DNA from: Salinisphaera sp. Q1T1-3
GTDB taxonomy: Bacteria > Pseudomonadota > Gammaproteobacteria > Nevskiales > Salinisphaeraceae
Length of the DNA: 46,862 bases
Direction of reading: 5' to 3'
Assembly: GCF_003602005.1 (NCBI RefSeq)
Contig: NZ_QZWD01000024.1
Coordinates: forward strand, 1 to 46,862
The notes under the pieces were generated by a model, which was not told the DNA's origin, did not search any database, and saw only the letters and a program-made list of their open reading frames with translations. Every line of letters begins with the position of its first letter. Position 1 is the first letter of the stretch. Shown in pieces: positions 17,277-25,487 of this stretch. The position numbers and the translations under genes are program-made.

Positions 17277-18191
17277 ATGCTGAGCTCTATTGCACTCAAA
17301 AACCGCCAGAACCCACGGAAACTCATCGAAAACCGCGTTTCCGTAGCCGGAGAGAACGCGGAACTCTCCATCTACGACACGTATTGCGCGGCGGAAAAGG
17401 TCGCGCTGTCCTCGAGTCACGTGCTGTATTGCGGGATGGTCACCGGGCGCAAGATCATGCACGGCGCCACACCCGAGGCCTGCGAATTCCGCCCTCGCGA
17501 ATCGTTCATCATGGCGCCGGACCAGACGGTCTATATCGATTTCCCCGATGCCCGACCGAATGCACCGACGACCTGCATGACCGTGGAGATCCGACGACAA
17601 CTGGTGGATAGTGTCTGCGAGCGGCTCAACACGGACCGTCCGGGCGAGGCGGATACGCCGGCCTGGGAATACACACCGCGCGCCCTGCATGTGCCTCACG
17701 GACGCGAGACCCAGGCTCTACTCGACCGACTGATTCGACTGTTCTGCGACGATCACGCGGATCGCGACGCGCTCATCGATCTCGCTCTGAACGAGCTTGT
17801 GGTGCGCATGCTGCGGACACAGAGCCGACAGCTGCTCATCGAGACCAGTCAGACGAACGATATACCGGCCCGAAACGGCCTCGAAGCCGCGCTGCGGTGG
17901 ATCAGGGACCATCCGGCAACACGCCTGGACAGCGCCGCTCTGGCTCGCGAGGCCTGTATGAGCAAGGCTCGTCTATATCGACAGTTCAAGCGCGAGATCG
18001 GATGCACGCCCGGCGAATATCAGCAGCGAATAAGACTGCAGCTTGCCCGGACCCGCTTGTGTGACGGCTCGGATTCAGTCACCCGCATCTGTTTCGATCT
18101 CGGTTACAAGAGCCTCAGCCATTTCACGCACTGCTTCAAGGCCGCCACCGGCATGCCGCCGAGCCGATATCGAAAGGCGTGGCAGCGTTGA
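17277..18191 (+). CDS. AraC-family transcriptional regulator
   Basis: This 304-residue regulator has an effector/dimerisation domain in the first 190 residues or so and a two-helix-turn-helix AraC domain in about 205-303. The first recognition helix lies in MSKARLYRQFKREIG, and the second half shows the hallmark VTRICFDLGYKSLSHFTHCFKAATGMPPSRYR. The N-terminal half has no membrane span and resembles the AraC_N type domain, so a small soluble inducer is expected. Divergent placement from the aldehyde/alcohol dehydrogenase pair suggests it activates them in response to an alcohol or aldehyde. The start has GAGAAGAAG just upstream. Confidence 0.9.
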   Translation: MLSSIALKNRQNPRKLIENRVSVAGENAELSIYDTYCAAEKVALSSSHVLYCGMVTGRKIMHGATPEACEFRPRESFIMAPDQTVYIDFPDARPNAPTTCMTVEIRRQLVDSVCERLNTDRPGEADTPAWEYTPRALHVPHGRETQALLDRLIRLFCDDHADRDALIDLALNELVVRMLRTQSRQLLIETSQTNDIPARNGLEAALRWIRDHPATRLDSAALAREACMSKARLYRQFKREIGCTPGEYQQRIRLQLARTRLCDGSDSVTRICFDLGYKSLSHFTHCFKAATGMPPSRYRKAWQR

Positions 18192-18209
18192 GCGCGGCCC
18201 GAGGTCGCA

Positions 18210-18788
18210 TCAGGTGAGCAGCGTATAAACCAGCCCGGCGCCGATGCCGGCCGGTAGAAGCCCAAGCAGGACCCATAGCCCATCACGGCCGGCCAGCCCC
18301 AGACTGATGAGCGCGATGCCGACGCCCGGCGCCGCGGCCGCGAACGGAATCAGTTCGAGCGGCGGCATGCAGGCAGCGAAAATGACGAACAACACGCCGA
18401 TCAGGCGTGTCGCGATACCGCCGACGAGCTGCTCCAGACGTGGTTTGACCAGTTTGTCCAGCCGGCGGGTCCAGGGCATGGTGCGTTCGGCAACCCGCAC
18501 ATAGCGACTGCGGCTGATCGCCATACGGCGCAGACGCGCCGGCAGCCACGGGTAGCGTTTGCCAAAGACCAGCTGCAACGAGACCAGGGCGATACATACG
18601 CCGCAGACGGTCGGTACGCCCGGCACGGCGCCGGTCGGCAACGTCGCCAGCAACGACAGGATGAGTGTGAGCGGCGCGTAGCCACGCTCCCCGACCGTCT
18701 TGAGCACCTCATCGATCGAGATCTGATCACCCTCTCCGGCCTGTTGGAGCGATTCGAGTAGTTCGGTCAGCGTGATGCGATCAGTCAA
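18210..18788 (-). CDS. ExoD-like exopolysaccharide synthesis protein
   Basis: This 192-residue inner-membrane protein belongs to the ExoD family, named for a rhizobial gene affecting exopolysaccharide and alkali tolerance; the biochemical role is unknown. Family features are the N-terminal acidic helix (TLTELLESLQQ), GYAPLTLILSLLATLP and three or four hydrophobic spans, including GVLFVIFAACMPPLELIPFAA. No ATG lies at a sensible distance; TTG at 18788 gives MTDRITLTELL, a start of the expected length, although its ribosome binding site is weak. The longer frame to 19142 is a shadow of the divergent aldo/keto reductase. It is convergent with the araC gene, 19 nt apart. Confidence 0.82.
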   Translation of the reverse strand: MTDRITLTELLESLQQAGEGDQISIDEVLKTVGERGYAPLTLILSLLATLPTGAVPGVPTVCGVCIALVSLQLVFGKRYPWLPARLRRMAISRSRYVRVAERTMPWTRRLDKLVKPRLEQLVGGIATRLIGVLFVIFAACMPPLELIPFAAAAPGVGIALISLGLAGRDGLWVLLGLLPAGIGAGLVYTLLT

Positions 18789-18911
18789 TGCAGGTCTGCC
18801 ATGCAGCGATGAAACGGGAACAGGCCGCCCTTGCCCGTGGCGGCGACCGGCTTGTCGATCGTGTGCGCGCTCCTTATTGTACGACGCACACATTTCGTCA
18901 TTCCTCATACC

Positions 18912-19895
18912 ATGGAATACAAACGTCTGGGCTCGACCGGCATGAAGGTCTCGCCCCTGTGTCTCGGCACCATGACTTACGGCACGCCCGAATGGCGTGA
19001 ATGGGTGCTCGACGAGCAGGCCTCGCGTCCGTTCATCGAAAAAGCACTCGACGCCGGTCTGAATTTCTTCGACACCGCCGACATGTACTCGCTCGGCGTA
19101 TCGGAAAAAGTCGTCGGCAAGGCCCTGCTCGACTATGCCCACCGCGAGGATTTCGTGCTCGCGAGCAAGGTCTTCAACCCCATGGGCGACGGGCCCAACA
19201 ATCGCGGCCTGTCACGCAAGCACATCATGCATGCGATCGACTCGTCGCTGACGCGGCTGGGCACCGATCACGTCGATCTCTACCAGATTCATCGATTCGA
19301 CGATGAGACCCCGGTCGAAGAATTCATGGAGGCACTGCATGACATAGTCAAGGCTGGCAAGGCGCGCTATATCGGCGCCTCGTCCATGTATGCCTGGCAA
19401 TTCGCCAAGTGTCAGGAGGTTGCACGGGCCAACGGGTGGACCGAATTCGTGACCATGCAGCCGATGTACAACCTCATCTATCGCGAGGAAGAACGCGAGA
19501 TGCTGCCGCTTTGTGCCGATCAGGGCGTGGGCGTGATTCCGTGGAGTCCGCTCGCCCGCGGCGTGCTGGCCGGCAAGAAACAGGGCGCCGAGGGCGAATC
19601 GACGCGTTCCCAGACAGACAACATGACCGAAAAATGGCAGCTCGGCGCATCCGAATCGGACGATGCCGTGGTCGCCGCCTTGCGCGAGGTCGCCGAGGCA
19701 CGCGGTGTCTCGATGGCTCGTATCGCCCTGGCCTGGGTGGCCGCCCATCCACAGGTCACAGCCCCGATCATCGGTGCCAGCAAGGAACGTCATCTGGACG
19801 ATGCCATCGCGGCCCTGGATATCGAGTTGACCCGCGAGGAAAAAGAAAAGCTCGAAGCGCCTTATGTGCCGCATCGCATTGCCGGCCATGCCTGA
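18912..19895 (+). CDS. Aldo/keto reductase (YajO-like)
   Basis: This 327-residue NADPH-dependent aldo/keto reductase has a TIM-barrel fold. The catalytic tetrad is intact: Asp54, Tyr59, Lys86 and His127 (FFDTADMYS, ASKVF, QIHR). The opening MEYKRLGSTGMKVSPLCLGTM and the PWSPLARGVLAGK segment place it with the AKR11/12-like bacterial enzymes related to YajO, which reduce small aldehydes. The start was taken at 18912 to give the family N-terminus; the open frame extends 27 codons further but that part is unlike the family. A second, more distant aldo/keto reductase sits at 45561. A bidirectional terminator follows. Confidence 0.92.
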   Translation: MEYKRLGSTGMKVSPLCLGTMTYGTPEWREWVLDEQASRPFIEKALDAGLNFFDTADMYSLGVSEKVVGKALLDYAHREDFVLASKVFNPMGDGPNNRGLSRKHIMHAIDSSLTRLGTDHVDLYQIHRFDDETPVEEFMEALHDIVKAGKARYIGASSMYAWQFAKCQEVARANGWTEFVTMQPMYNLIYREEEREMLPLCADQGVGVIPWSPLARGVLAGKKQGAEGESTRSQTDNMTEKWQLGASESDDAVVAALREVAEARGVSMARIALAWVAAHPQVTAPIIGASKERHLDDAIAALDIELTREEKEKLEAPYVPHRIAGHA

Positions 19896-19962
19896 TTGAC
19901 CGACGGCGGCGCCTTGCCGGCACGCTGGTCCCCAAAGGCTAGCCCCTTGTGGGGCCGAACCG

Positions 19963-19988
19963 AAAAGCCGCTCTTGGGAGCGGCTTTT
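19963..19988 (+). terminator. Intrinsic terminator after aldo/keto reductase
   Basis: AAAAGCCGCTC (19963-19973) and GAGCGGCTTTT (19978-19988) form an 11-bp stem with loop TTGG. The GC-rich core followed by TTTT (and preceded by AAAA) makes it bidirectional, serving the reductase on plus and possibly transcripts from the right on minus. Confidence 0.8.
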
Positions 19989-20115
19989 CCATGTCCGGCG
20001 GCTTTGGCGCGTGTCGTCATGAGCGAGACAGCACGCGCGCTGCATAAGCCGGCGCCAATCGGGCCCACTCCAACCCGCGGGCCCATCCTCGGCAGCTATT
20101 ATTGATCCGGCACCC

Positions 20116-20140
20116 AAACAGCTGACGACGTCAGCTGTTT
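20116..20140. terminator. Perfect 11-bp hairpin
   Basis: AAACAGCTGAC and GTCAGCTGTTT flank a 3-nt loop GAC. Only four T residues follow on plus and three on minus, so it is either a weak terminator or a protein-binding palindrome. Confidence 0.45.
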
Positions 20141-20243
20141 TCAACGCCATCGAAAGAAAAGCCGGCACTTGTCCGTCGTTTTATTTTCAATGGCTTCACG
20201 GCCGTTGGCCATGGCGCGCGTGCTTTCGCACACGCGCGTTATC

Positions 20244-20276
20244 AACCCGAAAAATCATCTATTTTTATACCGGGTT
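20244..20276 (-). terminator. Hairpin overlapping the transglycosylase stop
   Basis: AACCCG (20244-20249) pairs with CGGGTT (20271-20276), with an inner AAAAAT (20250-20255)/ATTTTT (20261-20266) stem and a CATCT loop. It overlaps the stop codon of the minus-strand gene and is the AT-richest spot nearby. It is a likely transcript end, although no clean U-tract follows. Confidence 0.4.
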
Positions 20277-21606
20277 AATAAGTGCGCCCTGCCGCCTCTG
20301 TCACGGCCTGCAGCAGGTCCTGGGTGGCGAATCCGTCGGCCGGCAGGCCGCGATCGCGCTGGAAACGGCGCAACGCCGAGCGGGTGTTCGGGCCCATGAT
20401 GCCATCGGGCGTACCGGCGCCGTAGCCCAGCGCGTTGAGCTGACGCTGCAGCGCCCGGGTCTGGCTGTTGGACAAAACGGCTGTATCTCGCGGCCAGGCC
20501 GCCTGTACGCCGGGCTCGCCGTCGATGCGATCGGACAGGAGCGCCACGCCGAGCGCGTAGGCGGTGGCGTTGTTGTAGCGCAGGATCACGCGATAGTTGT
20601 GGCCGACCATGAAAGCCGGCCCGGCGGCGCCGGCAGGCGCCAGAATGCCGGCATTGGCCAGATCCGGGAGGCTTCGATCGTCGATGGGACGCACACCGGC
20701 CGTCGCCCAGGCCGCGCTCGACTGGCGGGTATCGCCGTCGGCCTGCGAATAGTCGAAGTCGGCCGGCAGACGAACCTCTCGACCCCACGACTGGCCCGCA
20801 CGCCACCCGTTCTTCGCCAGATAATTGGCGGTTGAGGCCATGGTATCCGGGATACTTCCCCAGATATCGCGGCGACCATCACCGTCGGCATCGACCGCAT
20901 AGGCGACGAAACTTGTCGGAATGAACTGGGTGTTGCCCATCGCCCCGGCCCAGGAGCCCCGCATCCGGTCACGCGGGATATCGCCGTTGGACAGAATCTT
21001 CATCGCGGCATAAAGCTGATTCTCGGCAAACGACTGTCGACGGCCGTCATAGCCGAGCGTTGCCAGCGCATCGATGGTTTCGTAATGGCCGAAATTGGCG
21101 CCGTAATTGGACTCCATGCCCCAGATGGCGGTGATGATATTGCCCGGGACGCCGTAGCGCCGCTCGGCATCATCGGCTGCGCTGCGATGCGCGGCGAGTT
21201 TCGCCCGGCCATTGGTCACGCGGGTCGCAGAAACCGCCGTGTCCAGATAGTCCCAGATCGCGCGATTGAATTCGGGCTGGCGATTGTCGAGCTCGACTAC
21301 CCGTGGCAGATATTCGGCGTCGTCGAATGCCGCATTCAGCGTTGTTGCATCCACGCCGCGGGCCGCGGCCCGCGCGCGGAAACCAGCCACCCAGTCAGCA
21401 AAGCCGGCCGCGTTGCGCGGTGTCGGTGTCGGCGATGCCTTGGCGGCCACGTCATCGCCGTCCTGCCCGTTGGACTCGGCCGGCGGCGCCTCGACCGCCG
21501 GGTCAGCAACCGACGCCGATCGGGCAGCGGCATGCGGCGCGGGTGCATGCGTGGCGCACGCAGCCAGGAAGACGACAAGCGGAACAGCAACAACGAACGA
21601 ACGCAC
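20275..21606 (-). CDS. Lytic murein transglycosylase, MltB-type lipoprotein
   Basis: This 443-residue outer-membrane lipoprotein cleaves glycan strands of peptidoglycan, leaving 1,6-anhydro ends. The signal ends at lipobox LAAC (Cys17), followed by a Pro/Ala-rich linker to about residue 65. The SLT_2/MltB catalytic domain spans about 66-370, with catalytic Glu165 in GMESNYGANFG and the conserved GAMGNTQFIPTSF block. A C-terminal PG_binding_1 domain (about 380-437) carries LNALGYGAGTPDGIMGPNTRSA. The catalytic plus PG-binding architecture is that of the SltB/MltB family common in gammaproteobacteria. It stands alone in the minus direction, 34 nt from the flavoprotein gene stop. Confidence 0.94.
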   Translation of the reverse strand: MRSFVVAVPLVVFLAACATHAPAPHAAARSASVADPAVEAPPAESNGQDGDDVAAKASPTPTPRNAAGFADWVAGFRARAAARGVDATTLNAAFDDAEYLPRVVELDNRQPEFNRAIWDYLDTAVSATRVTNGRAKLAAHRSAADDAERRYGVPGNIITAIWGMESNYGANFGHYETIDALATLGYDGRRQSFAENQLYAAMKILSNGDIPRDRMRGSWAGAMGNTQFIPTSFVAYAVDADGDGRRDIWGSIPDTMASTANYLAKNGWRAGQSWGREVRLPADFDYSQADGDTRQSSAAWATAGVRPIDDRSLPDLANAGILAPAGAAGPAFMVGHNYRVILRYNNATAYALGVALLSDRIDGEPGVQAAWPRDTAVLSNSQTRALQRQLNALGYGAGTPDGIMGPNTRSALRRFQRDRGLPADGFATQDLLQAVTEAAGRTY

Positions 21607-21640
21607 TGAGAGGGTGACCGTTGAAATCAGGACGATGCGC

Positions 21641-22867
21641 TCAGACTACCTGACCTGCGGCCCATCCGGAGGCCCATGCCCACTGAAAATTGTGTCCACC
21701 GAGATGGCCCGTGACATCCACGACCTCGCCCACGAAATAAAGACCGGGCACGTCCCGCGCGGCCATGGTCGCCGAGTCCAGAGCCCGCGTATCGACACCG
21801 CCAAGCATGACTTCCGCGGTCTTGTAGCCCTCGGTCCCGTTGGGTTCATAGCGCCAGCAGCCGAGCCGTTCGGCGATCCGGGCGCGTGCGGCCGCATCGA
21901 GCTGGCGCATGCGGGGCTCGCCAAGGTCCTCGGGTGCGGTCTGACACAACTGGACGGCCAGACGTTTGGGCAGACGCTCGGCCAGCACACCGGGCAATCG
22001 CGCCTGGGGACGTGCTGCGGCACGCTCGGCCAGCCAGGCCTCGATATCAGTGGTCGGCAGCCAGTCGATGGTCACCGACGCGCCCGGCGACCAGTAGGAC
22101 GAGACCTGCAGCATGGCCGGCCCCGACAGGCCCCGGTGGGTGAACAGCAGGCCGGCATCGAAACTTGATCGGCCACAGCTTGCTTCCACGTCGATCGACA
22201 GCCCCGACAGCGGTGCGGTGCCCTGCAACGCACCGGCATCGAGCGTGAAGGGCACCAGGCCGGCACGCGGCGGCCGCACGGGCAATCCGAAGCGTTCGGC
22301 GATCTCCATGCCGAAACCGGAGCCGCCCATCCGCGGAATAGACAACCCGCCGGTTGCCACAACCACCGAAGCCGCCTGCCACCGCGCGTTGCCGGCAACG
22401 ATTGCGAAGCGCCCATCGTCCAGGCGCGAGATCGTCTCGACGGCGATCTCGGTCCGAACGGTGACATCAACCGCCGCGCACTCGTCCAGCAGCAGCCTGA
22501 CGATCGCCTTGGCGGAATGATCGCAGAACAGCTGCCCGCGCTCCTTCTCGTGCCAGGCCACACCGTGGGCTTCGACGAGGCCCAGGAAATCGGCCGGCGT
22601 ATAGCGGGCCAGCGCCGACTTGCAGTAGTGCGGATTCGCCGACAGGAAATTGGCCGGCTCGCTGTACAGATTCGTGAAATTGCAGCGCCCGCCGCCGGAC
22701 ATGAGGATTTTCTTGCCGCAACGCCGGGTCTTTTCCAGCACCACGACCCGGCGACCGCGCCCCGCCGCGACCGCAGCACACATCAACCCGGCGGCTCCGC
22801 CACCCAGCACGACCACATCGGTGTCGTGGTTCATGGCCTCGGACACGGCGTCAGACGATCGATTCAT
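21641..22867 (-). CDS. HI0933/BaiN-family flavoprotein
   Basis: This NAD(P)/FAD-dependent oxidoreductase of the HI0933/YhiN/BaiN family has about 408 residues. The dinucleotide loop DVVVLGGGAAGLMCA is near the N-terminus, followed by the family hallmark KKILMSGGGRCNFTN, VVVATGGLSIPRMGG, and the C-terminal VGEVVDVTGHLGGHNFQWAWASG. Members bind FAD; a gut bacterial member was reported as a bile-acid reductase, but physiological roles in proteobacteria are unknown. Two in-frame ATGs are possible, 22867 (MNRSSD) and 22834 (MNHDTD), and neither has a convincing ribosome binding site. Frame further upstream to 23011 runs into the promoter of the divergent TRAP gene and was not used. Confidence 0.92.
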   Translation of the reverse strand: MNRSSDAVSEAMNHDTDVVVLGGGAAGLMCAAVAAGRGRRVVVLEKTRRCGKKILMSGGGRCNFTNLYSEPANFLSANPHYCKSALARYTPADFLGLVEAHGVAWHEKERGQLFCDHSAKAIVRLLLDECAAVDVTVRTEIAVETISRLDDGRFAIVAGNARWQAASVVVATGGLSIPRMGGSGFGMEIAERFGLPVRPPRAGLVPFTLDAGALQGTAPLSGLSIDVEASCGRSSFDAGLLFTHRGLSGPAMLQVSSYWSPGASVTIDWLPTTDIEAWLAERAAARPQARLPGVLAERLPKRLAVQLCQTAPEDLGEPRMRQLDAAARARIAERLGCWRYEPNGTEGYKTAEVMLGGVDTRALDSATMAARDVPGLYFVGEVVDVTGHLGGHNFQWAWASGWAAGQVV

Positions 22868-22907
22868 GCGCGAATTGTCGCATGCGGCCCGTCGCCGCAT
22901 GCCGGGC

Positions 22908-22936
22908 TTGGCGGCATACTTTATAAAAGATATATT
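22908..22936 (+). promoter_or_regulatory. Sigma-70-like promoter for the TRAP permease
   Basis: TTGGCG (22908-22913) and TATATT (22931-22936) are separated by 17 nt in the only AT-rich stretch of the divergent region. Start of transcription would be near 22943, giving a leader of about 85 nt to the short ORF at 23030 and 230 nt to the permease start at 23173. Confidence 0.55.
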
Positions 22937-23029
22937 TTCCAAAAATCGATGTGCCGACCCGGCCCACGCCAGTCGTGACATATCAGGCCGTCGTCCGATG
23001 ACGAGCGACATCCGGAGGAGATCCTAATC

Positions 23030-23119
23030 ATGATGCGACGACTTTGCCTGCCGCCCTCGCGCCCCGGCACTCGGCCCCGGCACCACGCATCATTCGGGAC
23101 AGGCTTGAACGCCGGCTGA
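23030..23119 (+). CDS. Possible 29-residue leader peptide
   Basis: ATGATG at 23030 follows the strongest ribosome binding site in the area (GGAGGAG, 23014-23020, 9 nt away) yet opens a frame of only 29 codons, starting MMRRLCLPPSRPG and ending at TGA 23117-23119. The next start, that of the TRAP permease at 23173, is 53 nt further on and in a different frame. It could be a translated leader controlling the permease, or the true start of the permease with a frameshift mutation or sequencing error between 23030 and 23119. The peptide resembles no leader I recognise, with Arg, Pro and His but no run of a single amino acid. Confidence 0.4.
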   Translation: MMRRLCLPPSRPGTRPRHHASFGTGLNAG

Positions 23120-23172
23120 TACCACGCGTTCGTCGCGGCAATCCAGGCAACCGCGGCAAGACGGGAGTCTTC

Positions 23173-25323
23173 ATGGTCGATGCATTCCGCGCGGATCCGC
23201 CCGCGATTTGCGATCCGCACGGCGGTGACAAACCGGTCCATTACCCGGCCCTGCGCAACGGGCTGATCACGCTGCCGGTCGCCGTGCTGTTGATGCTGGC
23301 CGTCGCCTTCGGCACCAGCGCATTCGTGCACGGCCAGCTGCTCAGTCTGGGGTCCAGCCTCTGGCACGACTACAACACCCTGCGCTACGACATGGACAAG
23401 CCGGTCTGCGATCCGCAGCCGGACATCGATGCCGAGGTCAGACGTCGCACGACCGATCGTCCGGCGAAGACGGATAGTCTGTTCGATGCCGGGCCCGCCG
23501 ATCCGCAGGCCATCCGGCGGTCGCTGGAAAGTCGACGGGACGAGTGCCGACAGACTCTGGCGCTCTACGACTATAACCGGACCGAGACGGCCATGGCCTC
23601 GCTCCGGGTCTTTCGTGCCATCGAGCTCGGCGCCGGCCGCATCAACGATATCGGCCAGACATGGCAGCCGCGCATCCTGATTCTACTGATCATCTTCGGC
23701 GGCCTGATGGCTTTGCTCGGCAACGAACAGATCGCTCTGCGCCCGCCGGTGAGCCGGCTTGATCATCGCGCTGCCGCGGCCGCACAGCTGGCCGTCCATC
23801 TTGCGATGGTCGTCAGCGCGATCGCGTGGATCCGCGTCGATACCGGCGGCGATGCGGCGCTCAACGAGCTCTGGCTGCTCGGCTTCGTTGCCCTGTCACT
23901 GGCCAGCGTCTATCGATTGATCCGGGTACCGCGCGATGCACGTGCGAGTTCGCCCTCGCCGCTGCGCGCCGGGCTGGCGATCCCGCTGTACTGCTGGCTG
24001 GGACTGATCTCTCTGCTGTATTTCTTCGCGGTCGAGGATTATCTCGCCGGCCCGGTCGTTCAGCTGACGAAGATGATCCGTTTCGCCGATCTGTATACCG
24101 GTATCGGGTTGTTCGTATGGGTGGGCATGATGCTCAAGCACACCCGCATCGCCGAACTTCTCTTCGGGCTGTTTCGGTCCTGGGAGATGCGCCCGGAGTT
24201 CGTGGTCCTGCTGGTGGTACTGGCCTCGGCATGGCCGACCGCATACACAGGCGCCTCGGGGATCTTCGTGCTCGCGATCGGCGCGGTGATCTATCAGGAG
24301 CTACGCATCGCCGGCGTCTATCGCCAGCTGGCCATCGCCTCGACCGCCATGTCCGGCAGCATGGGCGTGGTGCTCAACCCCTGCCTGATGGTGGTGATCA
24401 TCGCGGCCTTGAACCGCCAGGTGACTACCGACCAGCTCTATGGCTGGGGCCATTACGTATTCGCGCTTTCTGCCCTTGTCTTCTGCGGGTTCATCTATCT
24501 CACACGCAAGACGCGCCCCTATCTCGCCACGCCCGACGAGGCGCTGCCGGGCACGTTGCGCGCCCTGGTACCGCTCGTGCCCTATTTCCTGATCTCGATC
24601 GCGGTGATCCTGGTCTACGGCCACCTGATCGGGCAGCGCTTCAACGCGTTTTCGGCGCCGGTGATCCTGCCCCTGCTCATGCTCGTCCTGTTGTTCTACG
24701 ATCGATGGCGTGCCCGGCGTCTGCATCAGGCCCGTCTCGTGGCCGCCGACTGCGGTCAGGATCGGGCGCCGGACTACGAACCGGCCGGATTCGGCAACGC
24801 CCTGGGCGCGGCGACGGCCGAGACGGCCACGTTGATCGGCGCGCTACTCCTGCTCATGGTGCTGTCGATCATCTTTGGCGGCGTGATGGAACGCTCCGGC
24901 GTCATGGATCTGTTCCCGAACCAGCTCGGCAACATCTGGTTGGCCACGGCGGCGCTCGTCGTGATGCTCGTGATCATCGGCATGATCATGGATCCCTACG
25001 GCGCCATCATCCTCGTTAGCGCCACGCTCGCGCCGGTGGCCTACGACAACGGCGTGAACCCGGTCCATTTCTGGATGATGGTGCTCGTGGCCTTCGAGCT
25101 CGGCTATCTCAGCCCGCCCGTCGCACTCAATCAGCTGCTGACGCGACAGGTGGTCGGCGAATCGGAAGTGGCCGCGGCCCGTGCGGAAGTCGCCGATGAC
25201 CCCAGCTTCTGGCGCCGCCATGAAGCCATGCTGCTACCAATCGCGGTCATGAGCACCGCGCTACTGCTGGTTGCTTTCGCGCCGCTGGTCTTCGTGGCGC
25301 TGTTTCGTGGCCTGTCGCCGTGA
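23173..25323 (+). CDS. Fused TRAP transporter large permease
   Basis: This 716-residue inner-membrane protein carries the C-terminal DctM (large TRAP permease) signature: MDPYGAIILVSATLAPVAYDNGVNPVHFWMM and GYLSPPVALNQ near the end, TAYTGASGIFVLAIGAV in the middle. The first 250 residues add one span near residue 25-50, an extracytoplasmic segment of about 130 residues with Cys, and then further spans that could substitute for the small DctQ subunit. TRAP systems import organic acids using a sodium gradient with a DctP receptor, but no dctP or dctQ adjoins this gene, so the receptor is elsewhere or the N-terminal domain replaces it. The start ATG 23173 has GGGAG five bases upstream; the frame continues upstream without a better start. 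Confidence 0.85.
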   Translation: MVDAFRADPPAICDPHGGDKPVHYPALRNGLITLPVAVLLMLAVAFGTSAFVHGQLLSLGSSLWHDYNTLRYDMDKPVCDPQPDIDAEVRRRTTDRPAKTDSLFDAGPADPQAIRRSLESRRDECRQTLALYDYNRTETAMASLRVFRAIELGAGRINDIGQTWQPRILILLIIFGGLMALLGNEQIALRPPVSRLDHRAAAAAQLAVHLAMVVSAIAWIRVDTGGDAALNELWLLGFVALSLASVYRLIRVPRDARASSPSPLRAGLAIPLYCWLGLISLLYFFAVEDYLAGPVVQLTKMIRFADLYTGIGLFVWVGMMLKHTRIAELLFGLFRSWEMRPEFVVLLVVLASAWPTAYTGASGIFVLAIGAVIYQELRIAGVYRQLAIASTAMSGSMGVVLNPCLMVVIIAALNRQVTTDQLYGWGHYVFALSALVFCGFIYLTRKTRPYLATPDEALPGTLRALVPLVPYFLISIAVILVYGHLIGQRFNAFSAPVILPLLMLVLLFYDRWRARRLHQARLVAADCGQDRAPDYEPAGFGNALGAATAETATLIGALLLLMVLSIIFGGVMERSGVMDLFPNQLGNIWLATAALVVMLVIIGMIMDPYGAIILVSATLAPVAYDNGVNPVHFWMMVLVAFELGYLSPPVALNQLLTRQVVGESEVAAARAEVADDPSFWRRHEAMLLPIAVMSTALLLVAFAPLVFVALFRGLSP

Positions 25324-25487
25324 TGCCGAGCCCGGCGGGTCTCCGAGACCAACCCGGCCCGGCTCTTGCTTGGCTGGTGTCCTGAGCCACCGGCCGGCAC
25401 ATCGGGCGTATTCGCAAGCGAGCATGTAAGCTGTCGCGATGGCCGCTCTACCGGCCGATAGGGGAAAAAAAGGAGTACGGCGACACG

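Larger units (their letters stand above)
19896..20274. other. 379-bp intergenic region with four hairpins
   Basis: No gene is seen. The region separates the aldo/keto reductase from the convergent transglycosylase and is packed with inverted repeats: a terminator at 19963-19988, AAACAGCTGAC/GTCAGCTGTTT at 20116-20140, CGCGCGTG/CACGCGCG at 20215-20238 and AACCCG/CGGGTT at 20244-20276. Multiple terminators between convergent genes would explain most of it. Confidence 0.6.

Noticed and set aside
18789-19142. Extended N-terminus of the ExoD-like protein
   Set aside because: That part is antisense to the aldo/keto reductase and its promoter and does not resemble ExoD.
23044-23172. N-terminal extension of the TRAP permease from a TTG at 23044
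   Set aside because: The added 43 residues are Arg/Pro-rich, overlap the leader ORF in another frame and have no ribosome binding site; ATG 23173 has GGGAG at the right distance.
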